A stretch of DNA of 64,000 bases from an uncultured Caldilineales bacterium (lineage in GTDB: Bacteria > Chloroflexota > Anaerolineae > JAAEKA01). Position numbers and translations under genes: made by a program. Every line of letters begins with the position of its first letter. Position 1 is the stretch's first letter. The notes under the pieces were generated by a model, which was not told the DNA's origin, ran no database searches, and saw only the letters and a program-made list of their open reading frames with translations. Location: the NCBI GenBank assembly GCA_937907455.1, contig CALESQ010000111.1:1-64000 (forward strand). Direction: 5' to 3'. Positions 41,574-49,811 of this stretch are shown piece by piece.

Positions 41574-43448
41574 TTACAACACAAACCCCACGCCGCCCAC
41601 CGGCCCCCGCAAATCCTGCCAGGACCAGTACGCGGCGTCAGTCAGGTCGAACGGCTTGACCTTGGGAAAACGGCGCAGCGCCTTCTCCAGGGTGACGTGG
41701 GTGCCCAGGACGTGGATGATGCGGCCCCGTTCGTAGTCGGCCAGCATCTGCTGCGCGCGATGGGCCTTGGGGCCGTGGCCGGCGCCGGCCTTGTCGGAGC
41801 GGAACGGCGGCGGGTCGCTGATCCCTAAGCCGGCGGCCGCCTCCCGATAGACGCTGGCCCAGGTGTCGCCGCCCTGGTCGGTCTCCACGCCCACCGCCTC
41901 GGCGCCCAACTCGACCGCCTTGCGGATGGCGCGCTGGAGGGCGTCCTGCGGACTGGTGACGTGCTCCCACGAAAACAGGCGGAAGATCGTGCCGTCCGGG
42001 CCGATGCCGTCGGCCTGGATGCCCTGGCTGTCCGAGGCGTCGGTGGACGTGACAGCCGGGTCTACCCAGACCACGATGCGCACCAGCGCCGGCAGCTCGT
42101 CCCAGGCGCAGCGCATGAACTCCAGGTGGTCGAACATGCCGCCGGCAGCCTCCTCGACCTCGTGCTGGGCCTCGTGCAGGAAGGCCGTCAAGCCCCAGGC
42201 GTCGAGCTGCTGCTGGGCGTGCTCCATGCTCTGGCCGACCCAGATCGACTGGCCGCCGGTGATGACGTAGCGCCCGCCGCGCATCTCGTAGGTCAGGTTG
42301 CGCACCGCCGGGTGGGGACCTGAGACGATGCGCTCGCGCAGGAAGTCGGCGCGGCCGTCGGCCATGCGGCTGAACAGCCCGTTGGGGATAATCAGGTTCT
42401 GGATGCCAATCACCGCCACGTCGGGCGAGCCGGCCGGCAGCAGGGACGTGGTGAGGGTGGTGATCTTCTTGGCCGTGTAGCCGGGGTTGTCCAGCTTGTT
42501 GTCCAGGTCATCCAGGCAGTTGTGGGAGAGGCCGAACGCGGTCAGGTAGGTATGCGAGGCCGTGGTGATGGGCGCGAAGGTCCTGACGCCGGCCGGCTGG
42601 ACGCTGCGCACCCGGTTCCAGAAGGCGCCGTTCAGTAGGCCGTAGCCGATCTGGTCGCCCGGCTCCAGGTCGCGCGCCTCGATCCAGCCGCCGTCTTCAA
42701 CCACGTTCTTGCGCGCCCAATAGCGGTGTTCAGGCGTCACCACCTCGGCAAACGACAGGCCGGCCACCTGCACCTCCAGGCCCTCAGCCTGGCGCAGGCC
42801 CAGCAGTCCGGGGTGCTCCTCGACCATCACCCAGCGGCCCATGTCGTAAACGGGCGTGCCGACCTCGTGGCAGATCAAGTCGGGCCGGTTCTCCTCGACT
42901 TTCGAGCCGCGGTAGGCCGTGTCGAAGCCGATGGCGTCCACCGTGAAGCCGCTGGCCGCGCGCATTCGCTCACGCCGCCAGCCGCGCGTGTTGCCGTACT
43001 TGCCCTTCTGCGGCGCGCCCAGCATGGGGTAGAACTCGGCGATGGCCGACGACTCCAGCAGCACGGCGATGTTCTCGACCGACTTGTCGGCCAGCTCCTG
43101 GGTCTCGCGCACGTACCAGGCGTACTTGCGCACGCCGCGCGCTCCCAGGGCCACGGTGGCCATCTCGGCGGAGGACGACTTGCCGCCGCCGCGCGGCCAA
43201 ATCGCGATGAAGGCCGGCGGGCGCTGGCCCCGCTTTAGCGCCCAGACGTGATCCCAGAACTCGGCATGGTGGTCGCCGAACTCGAAGCCGACGTAGGCCG
43301 GGAACATGGCGCGCAGCCAGCCGGCCCAGTCAGCCGGCGGCGGGTCGATGCGCTGGGCGCGGCTGCGCGGGTCGATCTCGTCGGCCGCGCGCCGCAGCAG
43401 CATGTCGTAGGCCGTCCCGAACTGCGGGAGGAGGGAGGAGACCGTCAT
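41574..43448 (-). CDS. terL: Terminase large subunit containing a mini-intein, 624 aa
   Basis: Walker A variant 'WPRGGGKSSS' at about 84-93 and, after the intein is removed, Walker B 'DLICLDDLDN'. The C-terminal nuclease part has 'VVWVDPAVTSTDAS', 'AEAVGVETDQGGDTW' and 'RIIHVLGTHVTLEK', matching the acidic residues of the RNase H-like fold. The ATPase pumps DNA into the prohead and the nuclease cuts concatemers. The intein sits precisely in Walker B, so splicing is required for activity. It follows the small-subunit-like gene with an ATGA overlap. Confidence 0.93.
   Translation of the reverse strand: MTVSSLLPQFGTAYDMLLRRAADEIDPRSRAQRIDPPPADWAGWLRAMFPAYVGFEFGDHHAEFWDHVWALKRGQRPPAFIAIWPRGGGKSSSAEMATVALGARGVRKYAWYVRETQELADKSVENIAVLLESSAIAEFYPMLGAPQKGKYGNTRGWRRERMRAASGFTVDAIGFDTAYRGSKVEENRPDLICHEVGTPVYDMGRWVMVEEHPGLLGLRQAEGLEVQVAGLSFAEVVTPEHRYWARKNVVEDGGWIEARDLEPGDQIGYGLLNGAFWNRVRSVQPAGVRTFAPITTASHTYLTAFGLSHNCLDDLDNKLDNPGYTAKKITTLTTSLLPAGSPDVAVIGIQNLIIPNGLFSRMADGRADFLRERIVSGPHPAVRNLTYEMRGGRYVITGGQSIWVGQSMEHAQQQLDAWGLTAFLHEAQHEVEEAAGGMFDHLEFMRCAWDELPALVRIVVWVDPAVTSTDASDSQGIQADGIGPDGTIFRLFSWEHVTSPQDALQRAIRKAVELGAEAVGVETDQGGDTWASVYREAAAGLGISDPPPFRSDKAGAGHGPKAHRAQQMLADYERGRIIHVLGTHVTLEKALRRFPKVKPFDLTDAAYWSWQDLRGPVGGVGFVL
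42519..42872 (-). other. Mini-intein in terminase Walker B, 118 aa
   Basis: Starts at Cys193 ('CHEVGTPVYDMG', block A), has block B 'VVTPEHRYWAR' with the T-x-x-H and ends with block F/G 'TTASHTYLTAFGLSHN' followed by Cys+1 ('CLDDLDN'). No homing endonuclease. At 118 residues it is shorter than most natural inteins known to me. Confidence 0.85.
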
Positions 43449-44077
43449 CGGCCCTCCGCGGCGATGATGCGCCGGATGCCGTCGGAGATGGCAATCAGCG
43501 CGCGCTGGTCGTCTACGTGCTCCTTGACCAACTTCGTGACCGCCATCACCAGCACCATCGCCTGCTCAGCCGTCACCATCTGGGAAAGTTGCACCAGCCG
43601 CTTGCGCTCCGACTCCACCAGTTTGCGCCGCAGGTCCAGCATTTCGCCCACCTCGCGCCAGGCATGATACCCGGCCTGGCCCCGCCTCAGCGCGCCGCCC
43701 ATCGCGTCCAGGGAGGACTTCAGGCCGGCCGCGTCGCCGGCGGCGATGGCGTCCTGGAGGGCGGCGTAGTTCTCCATCGCCTTGGCCCAGGCCGCCCCGG
43801 TCTCGCCGCTGTCCAGCTTAGAGAGCAGCTCGGCCAGGCGGGTGTCGATGATGGCGATGTCGTCGCGCATGACCAGCAGGTCGCCGTCGTTGGCCGCCCG
43901 CTCGTACTGCTCCAGCAGGCGCTTGGGCATGTAGCGGGAGTAGCGGCCGTCCTTGTACTGCGGCAAGGCCACACCCACCAAAGACTTACCACCGTGTAGC
44001 CGACACCGCCCGTTGGCCATGACTGCTGTGTTTTTGCACGGTTCTCCGCTGCGCGTCTTCGCGCCACACTGTTTCAT
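43445..44077 (-). CDS. Terminase small subunit-like protein, 210 aa
   Basis: 'MKQCGAKTRSGEPCKNTAVM' and 'GRCRLHGGKSLV' form the Cys/His HGGKS element often found in proteins encoded right before terL. The rest is helical with 'LRRKLVESERKRLVQLSQMV'. The position, overlap with terL and helical fold suit the DNA-recognition subunit. ATG at 44077 chosen over GTG-type starts upstream. Confidence 0.72.
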   Translation of the reverse strand: MKQCGAKTRSGEPCKNTAVMANGRCRLHGGKSLVGVALPQYKDGRYSRYMPKRLLEQYERAANDGDLLVMRDDIAIIDTRLAELLSKLDSGETGAAWAKAMENYAALQDAIAAGDAAGLKSSLDAMGGALRRGQAGYHAWREVGEMLDLRRKLVESERKRLVQLSQMVTAEQAMVLVMAVTKLVKEHVDDQRALIAISDGIRRIIAAEGR

Positions 44078-44124
44078 TATGACAACCGTACATGGGGGTT
44101 TTGCGCGTGCATAGGGGTGTGCGC

Positions 44125-44267
44125 CTACGCCTGAGCCGGGCCGGCTTCGAGGAGGACGGGCGCGACGCCGGTTAGGAGGAAGAAGCGCTCCAGCGCCACA
44201 GCCACATAACCCGGCTCGATCTCCACAGCCCGGCAGCGCCGCCCCAGCCGCTCGCAGGCTATCAGGT
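44125..44267 (-). pseudogene. Remnant C-terminus of a DNA methyltransferase
   Basis: Reads 'LIACERLGRRCRAVEIEPGY' and 'VAVALERFFLLTGVAPVLLE', matching the final 45 residues of the complete methyltransferase at 44943-46133 ('AAHRLGRRCFGIEIDPGYCA'). It begins exactly where 'DPFxGSGTT' would be, and the HNH gene stands in place of the rest. Confidence 0.75.
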
Positions 44268-44268
44268 C

Positions 44269-44297
44269 TTGTGCTTTTGCCAGTCTTGTGGTACAAT
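44269..44297 (+). promoter_or_regulatory. Promoter of the HNH gene, leaderless
   Basis: TTGTGC (44269-44274), 17 bp, TACAAT (44292-44297), and ATG only 6 nt downstream at 44304, so translation probably starts at the transcript's 5' end. Confidence 0.6.
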
Positions 44298-44303
44298 GCC
44301 CGT

Positions 44304-45044
44304 ATGAAACACTCATTGCAATGCTCTCACTGTGGCAAGGCGATTAAACGGGAAGATTACCAGATTGCCCGTAACACGACGGGGCTTTGGTTTTGCTCTT
44401 ACGACTGCCAAAAGTCCTACCGCAAAGCCAACACCATTGCGCCTGAGTTGACTTGTCCGGTGTGCGGAAAACAGTTCATTGTCAAACCCTACAGGGTGAA
44501 GCAAGGAAAACAGCTTGCTTGCTCGTTGGAATGTCGCCAAGTTCTGCTTGGCTGGGGTAGCAAGCTGCTCAACTGTGAATGGTGCGGACAAGAGTTTCGC
44601 CGTCGAAATGCCCAGGTGAACGGACACAACTTTTGCAGCCGTCATTGCATGGGACAATGGCAGTCTGAATACGTCACGGGTGAACAAAGCCCAAGTTGGC
44701 GCGGTGGCTGGCAACCTTACTATGGCAAGGATTGGAACAAGCAAAACCGCCAAGCCCGCAAGCGAGACGACCACACCTGCCAGGGGTGCGGAGTTCATCA
44801 AAGTGAAATCGCCTATACCCTCGAAGTTCATCACAAGAAACCTGTGCGCCTTTTCGACAATCCCAACGATGCCAACTCGCTGGACAATCTCGTTACGCTT
44901 TGCCGTCCGTGTCACGTCAAGATGGACGTATACGCCCGTTGGCTATTCGACAAGAATGGGCGTGACACCAAGCCCGCTCATCCTCTCCAAAGTGACAGCG
45001 CAATAGCCAGGGTCTATCTCAATACCAAAACAGCGCCGTCCTAG
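44304..45044 (+). CDS. HNH homing endonuclease with three N-terminal zinc fingers, 246 aa
   Basis: Three Cys4-type fingers ('CSHCGKAIKRE...CSYDC', 'CPVCGKQFIVK...CSLEC', 'CEWCGQEFRRR...CSRHC') lead to 'SPSWRGG' and the HNH core 'CQGCGVHQSE', 'LEVHHKKPVRLF', 'LVTLCRPCHVKMD'. This is the layout of free-standing phage HNH homing enzymes. Its GC is clearly lower than flanks. The last 40 residues run antisense through the end of the methyltransferase gene and are likely incidental. Confidence 0.88.
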   Translation: MKHSLQCSHCGKAIKREDYQIARNTTGLWFCSYDCQKSYRKANTIAPELTCPVCGKQFIVKPYRVKQGKQLACSLECRQVLLGWGSKLLNCEWCGQEFRRRNAQVNGHNFCSRHCMGQWQSEYVTGEQSPSWRGGWQPYYGKDWNKQNRQARKRDDHTCQGCGVHQSEIAYTLEVHHKKPVRLFDNPNDANSLDNLVTLCRPCHVKMDVYARWLFDKNGRDTKPAHPLQSDSAIARVYLNTKTAPS

Positions 45045-46133
45045 TCTGTGCGCTGCGACCATTGTCGTGCCGCTGCCGAGGAAGGGATCGTAAACAATGC
45101 CGCCAACGCGCTTCACAAGATCAATGACCACGGCTTGCGGCTTGACGCTGGCGTGCCATCCTTCTGTGTCAGACAACTCTTGCCCAAGCGTCGTTGGTGA
45201 ATAGCAGTCGTGAGAATACGGGTGTACGTCCAACCACTCCGCTTTCCCTTTACTGCTGGCGCGGATGGCTTCTGAAGTCAGAAGCCATCCGCGCCAGGGG
45301 AAAGTCTCATCATTCGGCTTGTACATCCACAACAGCCGCTCAGGATGCCAGCCCGCCGCCCGCGTTGCGTCAAGCCACACCCATTCAAGCCGTGGTGACT
45401 GAAACGCAATCAGCACGCCGTCGTCAATCGGCATCGCAGCAAGGCACCCATCGAACAGCGCCCGCAGCCCTTCGGGATCGTCGTTTGTGATGCCCTCCCG
45501 ATTGATGCCGTAGGGCGGATCAGTCACGCAACACCCTGCCTTCTCCCCGCCCATCACTCGTGCCACCACCGCCGCGTCCGCGCAGTCGCCGCAGATCAGC
45601 CGGTGCTCGCCCAACTGCCACAGTTGCCCCGTGGCCGTTGACCACTTGGCTTGCAACTCCGCCGCCCGATTTACCTGCCCGCTGTCGTCCTCGCCGGCCG
45701 GCGCCTTGAGGCTGCGCAGCAACTCCTTCAGCCGCGCGTCCCCGCCAGCCGCCACCGCCGCCAGCTCCTCGTCGGTCTCCTTGAGCTTCGCCACCAGCGC
45801 CGCCAGCCTGGCCAGGTCGGGGCTGGAGCCGCGCGCGGTCTCGTTGTCGGCGGCCATGTAGGCGACGACCTTCTCCGCCGTCCAGTCGGGCGGGATCACG
45901 TCGGCCTTGACCTCGGTCTTGCCTTCGGCCTGGGCCGCCTCGATAAAGCCGTGGCCGGCGACGCCGACGAAGCCGCCCTGGCCGTCGTCCAGCACCACGA
46001 CGGAGCGAACCTGGCCGAACAGCCGGACCGACCGGCGTAGGTCGGCGATTTGCTCGTCCGGGTGCTCGTTGTAGTTGTCCGGGCTGGCCCGGTAGCGGTC
46101 GAGGGAGATGATGCGGTTGACGACTTCTGACAC
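44943..46133 (-). CDS. ParB-domain DNA methyltransferase, 396 aa
   Basis: Residues 1 to about 110 are a ParB/sulfiredoxin-like domain ('LRRSVRLFGQVRSVVVLDDG', 'VVAYMAADNETARGSSPD'). The rest is a beta-class amino methyltransferase: 'CCVTDPPYGINRE' (motif IV) and 'YDPFLGSGTTMVAAHRLGRR' (motif I), which suggests N4-cytosine or N6-adenine methylation. Common in phages for protection from restriction. Its 3' end is overlapped by the HNH gene. Confidence 0.9.
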   Translation of the reverse strand: MSEVVNRIISLDRYRASPDNYNEHPDEQIADLRRSVRLFGQVRSVVVLDDGQGGFVGVAGHGFIEAAQAEGKTEVKADVIPPDWTAEKVVAYMAADNETARGSSPDLARLAALVAKLKETDEELAAVAAGGDARLKELLRSLKAPAGEDDSGQVNRAAELQAKWSTATGQLWQLGEHRLICGDCADAAVVARVMGGEKAGCCVTDPPYGINREGITNDDPEGLRALFDGCLAAMPIDDGVLIAFQSPRLEWVWLDATRAAGWHPERLLWMYKPNDETFPWRGWLLTSEAIRASSKGKAEWLDVHPYSHDCYSPTTLGQELSDTEGWHASVKPQAVVIDLVKRVGGIVYDPFLGSGTTMVAAHRLGRRCFGIEIDPGYCAVTLERMSGLGVTPILVE

Positions 46134-46148
46134 AGCGTTACTCCAGAC

Positions 46149-46177
46149 TTGACAGCTTTTGCTTTTGGGTGTATAAT
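46149..46177 (+). promoter_or_regulatory. Early promoter copy 4 (parB)
   Basis: TTGACA (46149-46154), 17 bp ending 'CTTTTGGGTG', TATAAT (46172-46177). Nearly the same sequence as copies 2 and 3, 16-20 kb away. Confidence 0.88.
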
Positions 46178-46200
46178 TCCCTTAGCAGTAGAGAACAAAC

Positions 46201-46225
46201 CAAATCCGCAAATTTTGCGGATTTG
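46201..46225. promoter_or_regulatory. Palindromic operator-like site, copy 3
   Basis: 25-bp perfect odd palindrome identical to the copies at 30114 and 55364, in the leader of the ParB gene. ParB autoregulation through this site is a simple hypothesis. Confidence 0.75.
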
Positions 46226-46246
46226 CCCAGCAAGGAGGCACGACCC

Positions 46247-47146
46247 ATGACCGGCGAGCGCACCATCCAGCTAATCGACATGCAGCAGATCGTCCCTGGC
46301 GACAACGGCACCGGCCACCAAGATCGCACCGTCTTTGACCCGGCCGGCTTGGCCGAGTTAGCCGGCTCGATCCAGCAGCACGGCCTCTTGCAGCCCATCA
46401 CCGTCCGGCCTATCGGCGAAAGCGACCTCTACCGCATCGTCGCCGGCGAGCGCCGCTTCCGGGCCTGCGAGCTGCTGGGCTGGCTGGAAATCCCGGCCAT
46501 CGTGGCCGACGTGACCGCCGACGAGGCCGCGGCCCTGATGCTGGCCGAGAACACGAGCCGGGAAGACCTCAACCCGGTGGACGAGGCCAACGCCTACCAG
46601 GTGCGCATCGAGCGCTTGGGCTGGACGGTGGCCGACTGCGCCAGAGCTGCCGGCGTGTCCGAGGCCCGTGTCTTGTTCCGGCTCAAGCTGCTCAAGCTGC
46701 GGCCCGACCTGCTGGACCTGGTGCGCACGGGCAACCTACCGCTGGGCTATGCGCAGATCATCGCCGACGGCAACCTGGACGTGAACCGCCAGCTCCTGGC
46801 CCTGCGGGCGCTGCGCAACAACCCGTCGCCTACGCCCGGTTGGTTCCGCCGCCAGGTGGGCGAGTTGCTGACCCAGCAGGCCCAGGCCAGCATGTTCGAC
46901 GACGGGCCGCTGTTCGGCGGGCTGGACTTCGACGAGCCGGCCCAGCACGCCACGCCCATCGAACCGCCCACGCCGGCCACGGTCGCGCCGCCGGCAGTAG
47001 GGCAGACGCCCAGGGAGATCGTCGCCGGCCAGATAGGCTTCTGGGAACAGGCCGCCGACGCTTGGGCTGATCTGGGCAAGCCGTTCAAGCGCCAAGAGTG
47101 TAAGGCGGCAGCCCAAGCGCTGGGGTTCCTGTTTGCCACGCTCTGA
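46247..47146 (+). CDS. parB: ParB/Spo0J-like protein, 299 aa
   Basis: 'GLLQPITVRPIGESDLYRIV', 'AGERRFRACELLGWLEIPAI' and 'LMLAENTSREDLNPVDEANA' are the ParB N-terminal CTP-binding-domain motifs; 'RLGWTVADCARAAGVSEARV' is the HTH. The C-terminus is Pro-rich with a helical end. AAGGAG before ATG. No ParA was found in the window, so it may be a regulator rather than a partition protein. Confidence 0.9.
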   Translation: MTGERTIQLIDMQQIVPGDNGTGHQDRTVFDPAGLAELAGSIQQHGLLQPITVRPIGESDLYRIVAGERRFRACELLGWLEIPAIVADVTADEAAALMLAENTSREDLNPVDEANAYQVRIERLGWTVADCARAAGVSEARVLFRLKLLKLRPDLLDLVRTGNLPLGYAQIIADGNLDVNRQLLALRALRNNPSPTPGWFRRQVGELLTQQAQASMFDDGPLFGGLDFDEPAQHATPIEPPTPATVAPPAVGQTPREIVAGQIGFWEQAADAWADLGKPFKRQECKAAAQALGFLFATL

Positions 47147-47149
47147 GCG

Positions 47150-47275
47150 CCGCTTGGGCGACCAGCGCGCCGCTGCCAGCGCACGGCTCCAGCAACACCG
47201 CGCCGGGGACGTGGGTCGGCGTGAAGAACAAGCCGCGAGCTGGGGGGGTGTAGCCGCCAGCGCCTGCTCCAACAG
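47150..47275 (-). pseudogene. Possible methyltransferase motif I fragment
   Basis: In one minus-strand frame: 'RGLFFTPTHVPG' followed by 'AVLLEPCAGSGALVAQAALR', a strong adenine-methyltransferase motif I. The frame cannot be joined to a start without crossing a seven-C run, and it runs antisense into ParB. Probably a leftover fragment. Confidence 0.35.
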
Positions 47276-47294
47276 TTGACCGAGAGCGGTGGGA

Positions 47295-47525
47295 TCAAGG
47301 GGCATTCTGCGTTTCCTCTCTCGCCATCTGCCTGGCCTGGGCTGGCGTCTTGCCGCTGTATTCGCAGCGCCCAAAACCATTGGTGTGTTCCACGTAGCGG
47401 CCGCGTCGCAGCATGACGCGCGCGCTGCATAGGCAGAACGTCTCCACCGCAGCAGCCGGCAGGTGGCCGGCCTGGACCGCCAGCCTGTGAGTAGCAGGGT
47501 TGCGGGTGTAGATCATATTAGGCAT
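47295..47525 (-). CDS. Hypothetical protein, 76 aa
   Basis: 'PNMIYTRNPATHRLAVQAGH' and 'FGRCEYSGKTPAQARQMARE'. Start overlaps the RusA gene's stop. Cys residues 'CLCSA' and 'CEYS' may bind metal. Confidence 0.5.
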   Translation of the reverse strand: MPNMIYTRNPATHRLAVQAGHLPAAAVETFCLCSARVMLRRGRYVEHTNGFGRCEYSGKTPAQARQMAREETQNAP

Positions 47526-48009
47526 GACAACCCTCGCCGATGCCGACCAGCGCCGCGCCGCCGTCGGTCAGAGGATCGCCCGCTGGCACAACGCAGCACC
47601 GGCACTGACCCAATGATGCCAGCGTCGCCTCGTAGCCCGCCGGCTCAGGCGCGGTCGACGCGATACGGATCACCACGCGCGGGGCGGCCTTGTCCAGCGC
47701 CGTCACGGTGCGCACGCTCAGGACGTGCTGCTGGTCATCGTCAACCAGCAGCCAGCCCTTCAACGCGTCGATGTACAGCTTGCCGGGGATGTTGTCCGCG
47801 TCCAGGGGGCGGCTGGCGAAGAAGACCGTGATCGTCACGTCCACCGGCACAGCGAACGGCTCCACCGCGTCCGGGTCGATCTGCTCCCGCACTGCCAGGC
47901 GTATGCGCTCGACCTCGGCTTTGCGCTGCGTCCAATGCTGGCCAGCGTAGGCTTTGTTCCAACTGAGTGGCCTTTCGCTGGGGAGGGTGAGGGTGACGGT
48001 GTTACTCAT
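47518..48009 (-). CDS. rusA: RusA-like Holliday junction resolvase, 163 aa
   Basis: ATG at 48009 gives 'MSNTVTLTLPSERPLSWNKA', the normal RusA beginning; the longer frame overlaps the neighbour. 'RPLDADNIPGKLYIDALKG' contains the D-x-D-N acidic residues that bind Mg2+, and 'VDDDQQHVLSVRTVTALDK' follows. Resolves four-way junctions during phage recombination or packaging. A Cys-containing C-terminal extension ('GQCRCCVVPAGD') is unusual. Confidence 0.88.
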   Translation of the reverse strand: MSNTVTLTLPSERPLSWNKAYAGQHWTQRKAEVERIRLAVREQIDPDAVEPFAVPVDVTITVFFASRPLDADNIPGKLYIDALKGWLLVDDDQQHVLSVRTVTALDKAAPRVVIRIASTAPEPAGYEATLASLGQCRCCVVPAGDPLTDGGAALVGIGEGCHA

Positions 48010-48013
48010 CAAT

Positions 48014-48274
48014 TTACACGTTGATCCCGTTCCTGCGTAGTTCGGCAATGCAGGCATCGTAATTCCGGCGCGGTACCATCTGATACCAGTCAAGATCGTG
48101 CGTTACGTCAAGCCCTCGCCCGCCATGCTTGCGGATGATCTTGTCGGCTATGCGGAACTCCGCATCTGTGAACTCAACCATTCCTTCGCCGTTGGCTGTT
48201 CGTATCCCGTTTACGACTGGTGAGGCCCAGTCCATCATTGCACCGACTTTGAGTATTGTGGTGAAAAGCCCCAT
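48014..48274 (-). CDS. Hypothetical protein, 86 aa
   Basis: 'GLFTTILKVGAMMDWASPVV' and 'DAEFRIADKIIRKHGGRGLD'. Lower GC. Unknown. Confidence 0.55.
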   Translation of the reverse strand: MGLFTTILKVGAMMDWASPVVNGIRTANGEGMVEFTDAEFRIADKIIRKHGGRGLDVTHDLDWYQMVPRRNYDACIAELRRNGINV

Positions 48275-48279
48275 GCTCC

Positions 48280-48492
48280 TTACCTCCGATGTTTCAAAAA
48301 CAAATCAGAGCCTTGGTGGCCGGCGGCGGGCTGGGCGGGGTCGGTTATCGTTGTCGGTGTTCCAGTGCCACAGGATGCCGCCGCCGGCCACCAGTCCTCG
48401 TCGCCGCTGGGCGCGCACAGGTCGCCGTCGAAGACCATGCGCAAGCCAATGCGGTCACAGAGGCTGTCGAGAAGGCGGGTGAGGATGGTCAT
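48280..48492 (-). CDS. Hypothetical protein, 70 aa
   Basis: 'MTILTRLLDSLCDRIGLRMV' with an acidic and Pro-rich tail. Start overlaps the stop of the effector gene upstream (ATGA). Confidence 0.5.
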   Translation of the reverse strand: MTILTRLLDSLCDRIGLRMVFDGDLCAPSGDEDWWPAAASCGTGTPTTITDPAQPAAGHQGSDLFLKHRR

Positions 48493-49046
48493 CGTGCCAC
48501 CTTGACAAACTTAATCCGTTTTCCGAGTTGACCCTTCAAGTATTCAACGGCATTGACGATCTGTCCGTCCACGCGCATTACGCCGCGAGAGTAGGTGTAT
48601 TCGTCTATGTACACAGTGACCTTTTCAATGTTCCACGCGCCAATGGTGGCCTCGGCCTTGTCAAGCGTTGGGTGGTCGTCGGGACGCCTTGTCCATTTGA
48701 TGGATTCGTTTGTTGTCATTTCTACAACGGCGGACCCAGGGACGCGGCGAACCTTATCACTAACAACTTTTGACGCTTGGGCGTCGGCGTAGAGCTGAGC
48801 GCGCTCAGGCGTATCAGTCACAGACAAACCAGGGAACCTTGTGCTCTCGCCACTTAATAAGTTGGAGAGCTTGTAATAAGTCGTCCCGTGGTATACACGC
48901 GTTTGACCTGTTTGGGCGTTCCTGCCACCGCCGGCCCCGCTCGTCCACTGGCCGCCGCCTTCCTGGCCGGCAGGCACACGCGGCTGGTCAGGGTTGTACC
49001 CCTTCGACCGCACCGATACCTTGGAAATGTTGATCTGTTGCGTCAT
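48489..49046 (-). CDS. GGQW-linker protein with ADP-ribosyltransferase-like domain, 185 aa
   Basis: 'YNPDQPRVPAGQEGGGQW' at about residues 17-34 is the same linker as in the head proteins, here far from the structural operon. Then 'TRVYHGTTYYKLSNLLSG' and 'FPGLSVTDTPERAQLYAD' match the first strands of ART-fold toxins ('HGT' and a Ser/Thr strand), with 'SAVVEMTTNESIKW' as a possible later strand. Likely delivered or co-packaged through the linker (inference). Confidence 0.7.
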   Translation of the reverse strand: MTQQINISKVSVRSKGYNPDQPRVPAGQEGGGQWTSGAGGGRNAQTGQTRVYHGTTYYKLSNLLSGESTRFPGLSVTDTPERAQLYADAQASKVVSDKVRRVPGSAVVEMTTNESIKWTRRPDDHPTLDKAEATIGAWNIEKVTVYIDEYTYSRGVMRVDGQIVNAVEYLKGQLGKRIKFVKVAR

Positions 49047-49318
49047 TGCGCCGTCTCCAGCAGAAGCGTCTGGTCGATGGGGATGCAGTCAATAGCGACC
49101 GCAGAGCCTCCGTAAACGTGATTTCGGGCAAACCAACAGACCACGCCGGCCTCGTAGTCAACAGCGCGAAACCAAGCCGTATGGCCGACGGCGCCCAACT
49201 CGACCACCAGTGTGTCTCCTGGCTGGTCAGCAGCCGAACCAGACACCGCGACACACCCCAGCGCAAGGGTGAGCAGTATCAGTCCTATTGTCCAAGCCCA
49301 GAGCGTCTTAGCTTTCAC
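49043..49318 (-). CDS. Small lipoprotein, 91 aa
   Basis: 'TIGLILLTLALGCVAVSGSA' is a signal peptide with lipobox LALGC. Short beta-rich mature part ('LVVELGAVGHTAWFRAVDYE'). Could be a spanin subunit or exclusion lipoprotein. Confidence 0.65.
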   Translation of the reverse strand: MKAKTLWAWTIGLILLTLALGCVAVSGSAADQPGDTLVVELGAVGHTAWFRAVDYEAGVVCWFARNHVYGGSAVAIDCIPIDQTLLLETAQ

Positions 49319-49320
49319 GG

Positions 49321-49395
49321 CTACTCCTCCTCCGCCTTCTTGCCGGCAACCGGATCGGCGAAGGTCACTTTGTACTGGATGTCAGGCATCAGCAT
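49321..49395 (-). CDS. Small ORF, 24 aa
   Basis: 'MLMPDIQYKVTFADPVAGKK' then 'AEEE'. Starts within the end of the frameshifted gene upstream; too short to name. Its Tyr/Val strand followed by Lys/Glu tail looks like real protein. Confidence 0.35.
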   Translation of the reverse strand: MLMPDIQYKVTFADPVAGKKAEEE

Positions 49396-49811
49396 ACTCC
49401 GCAACGAGACGTAGGCGCGTGATGGGCCGGTTCTCGATGGGTCCTACCCGGTCAAAGGCACCCTCGAAGTGGACGCGCCCCGTAGAAAATCACCGGCTCC
49501 AGCGGCTCGCCGACTCGGTGCGTGTTCTCGCGGCGCAGGGTCAGTTCGTCGATGCTCGCCCCTGTCGCCTCGACCAGCACTTGCACCTCTGGCTGCGGCT
49601 GGACTGGTGGGATGTGCATCCAGCGGTCAACGGCCTGGGGGGAGCCGATGGTTTGCGCTCGCACACCAAGGAAGTCGTTGCAATACCAAACATCGCTTTT
49701 TATGTAAGCAACGACTGGCCTGCCGCCCGTATAGGCCAACACTTCTTTGAAATCTTCCGGCAGCGCGTCACGCGGGCTATTCCATTTGCCGGTTTCCAAA
49801 TAGTCAACCAT
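49382..49811 (-). pseudogene. Hypothetical protein with one frameshift
   Basis: Reads 'MVDYLETGKWNSPRDALPED' through 'GEPLEPVIFYG', then the frame goes to 'CL*'. Dropping one G of the GGGG run at 49481-49484 restores 'RVHFEGAFDRVGPIENRPIT' and ends 'RLRLVAEYADA'. The middle 'VVAYIKSDVWYCNDFLGVRA' resembles a phage DUF551-type domain ('W..ipp...'). Either sequencing error or recent loss. Confidence 0.55.
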
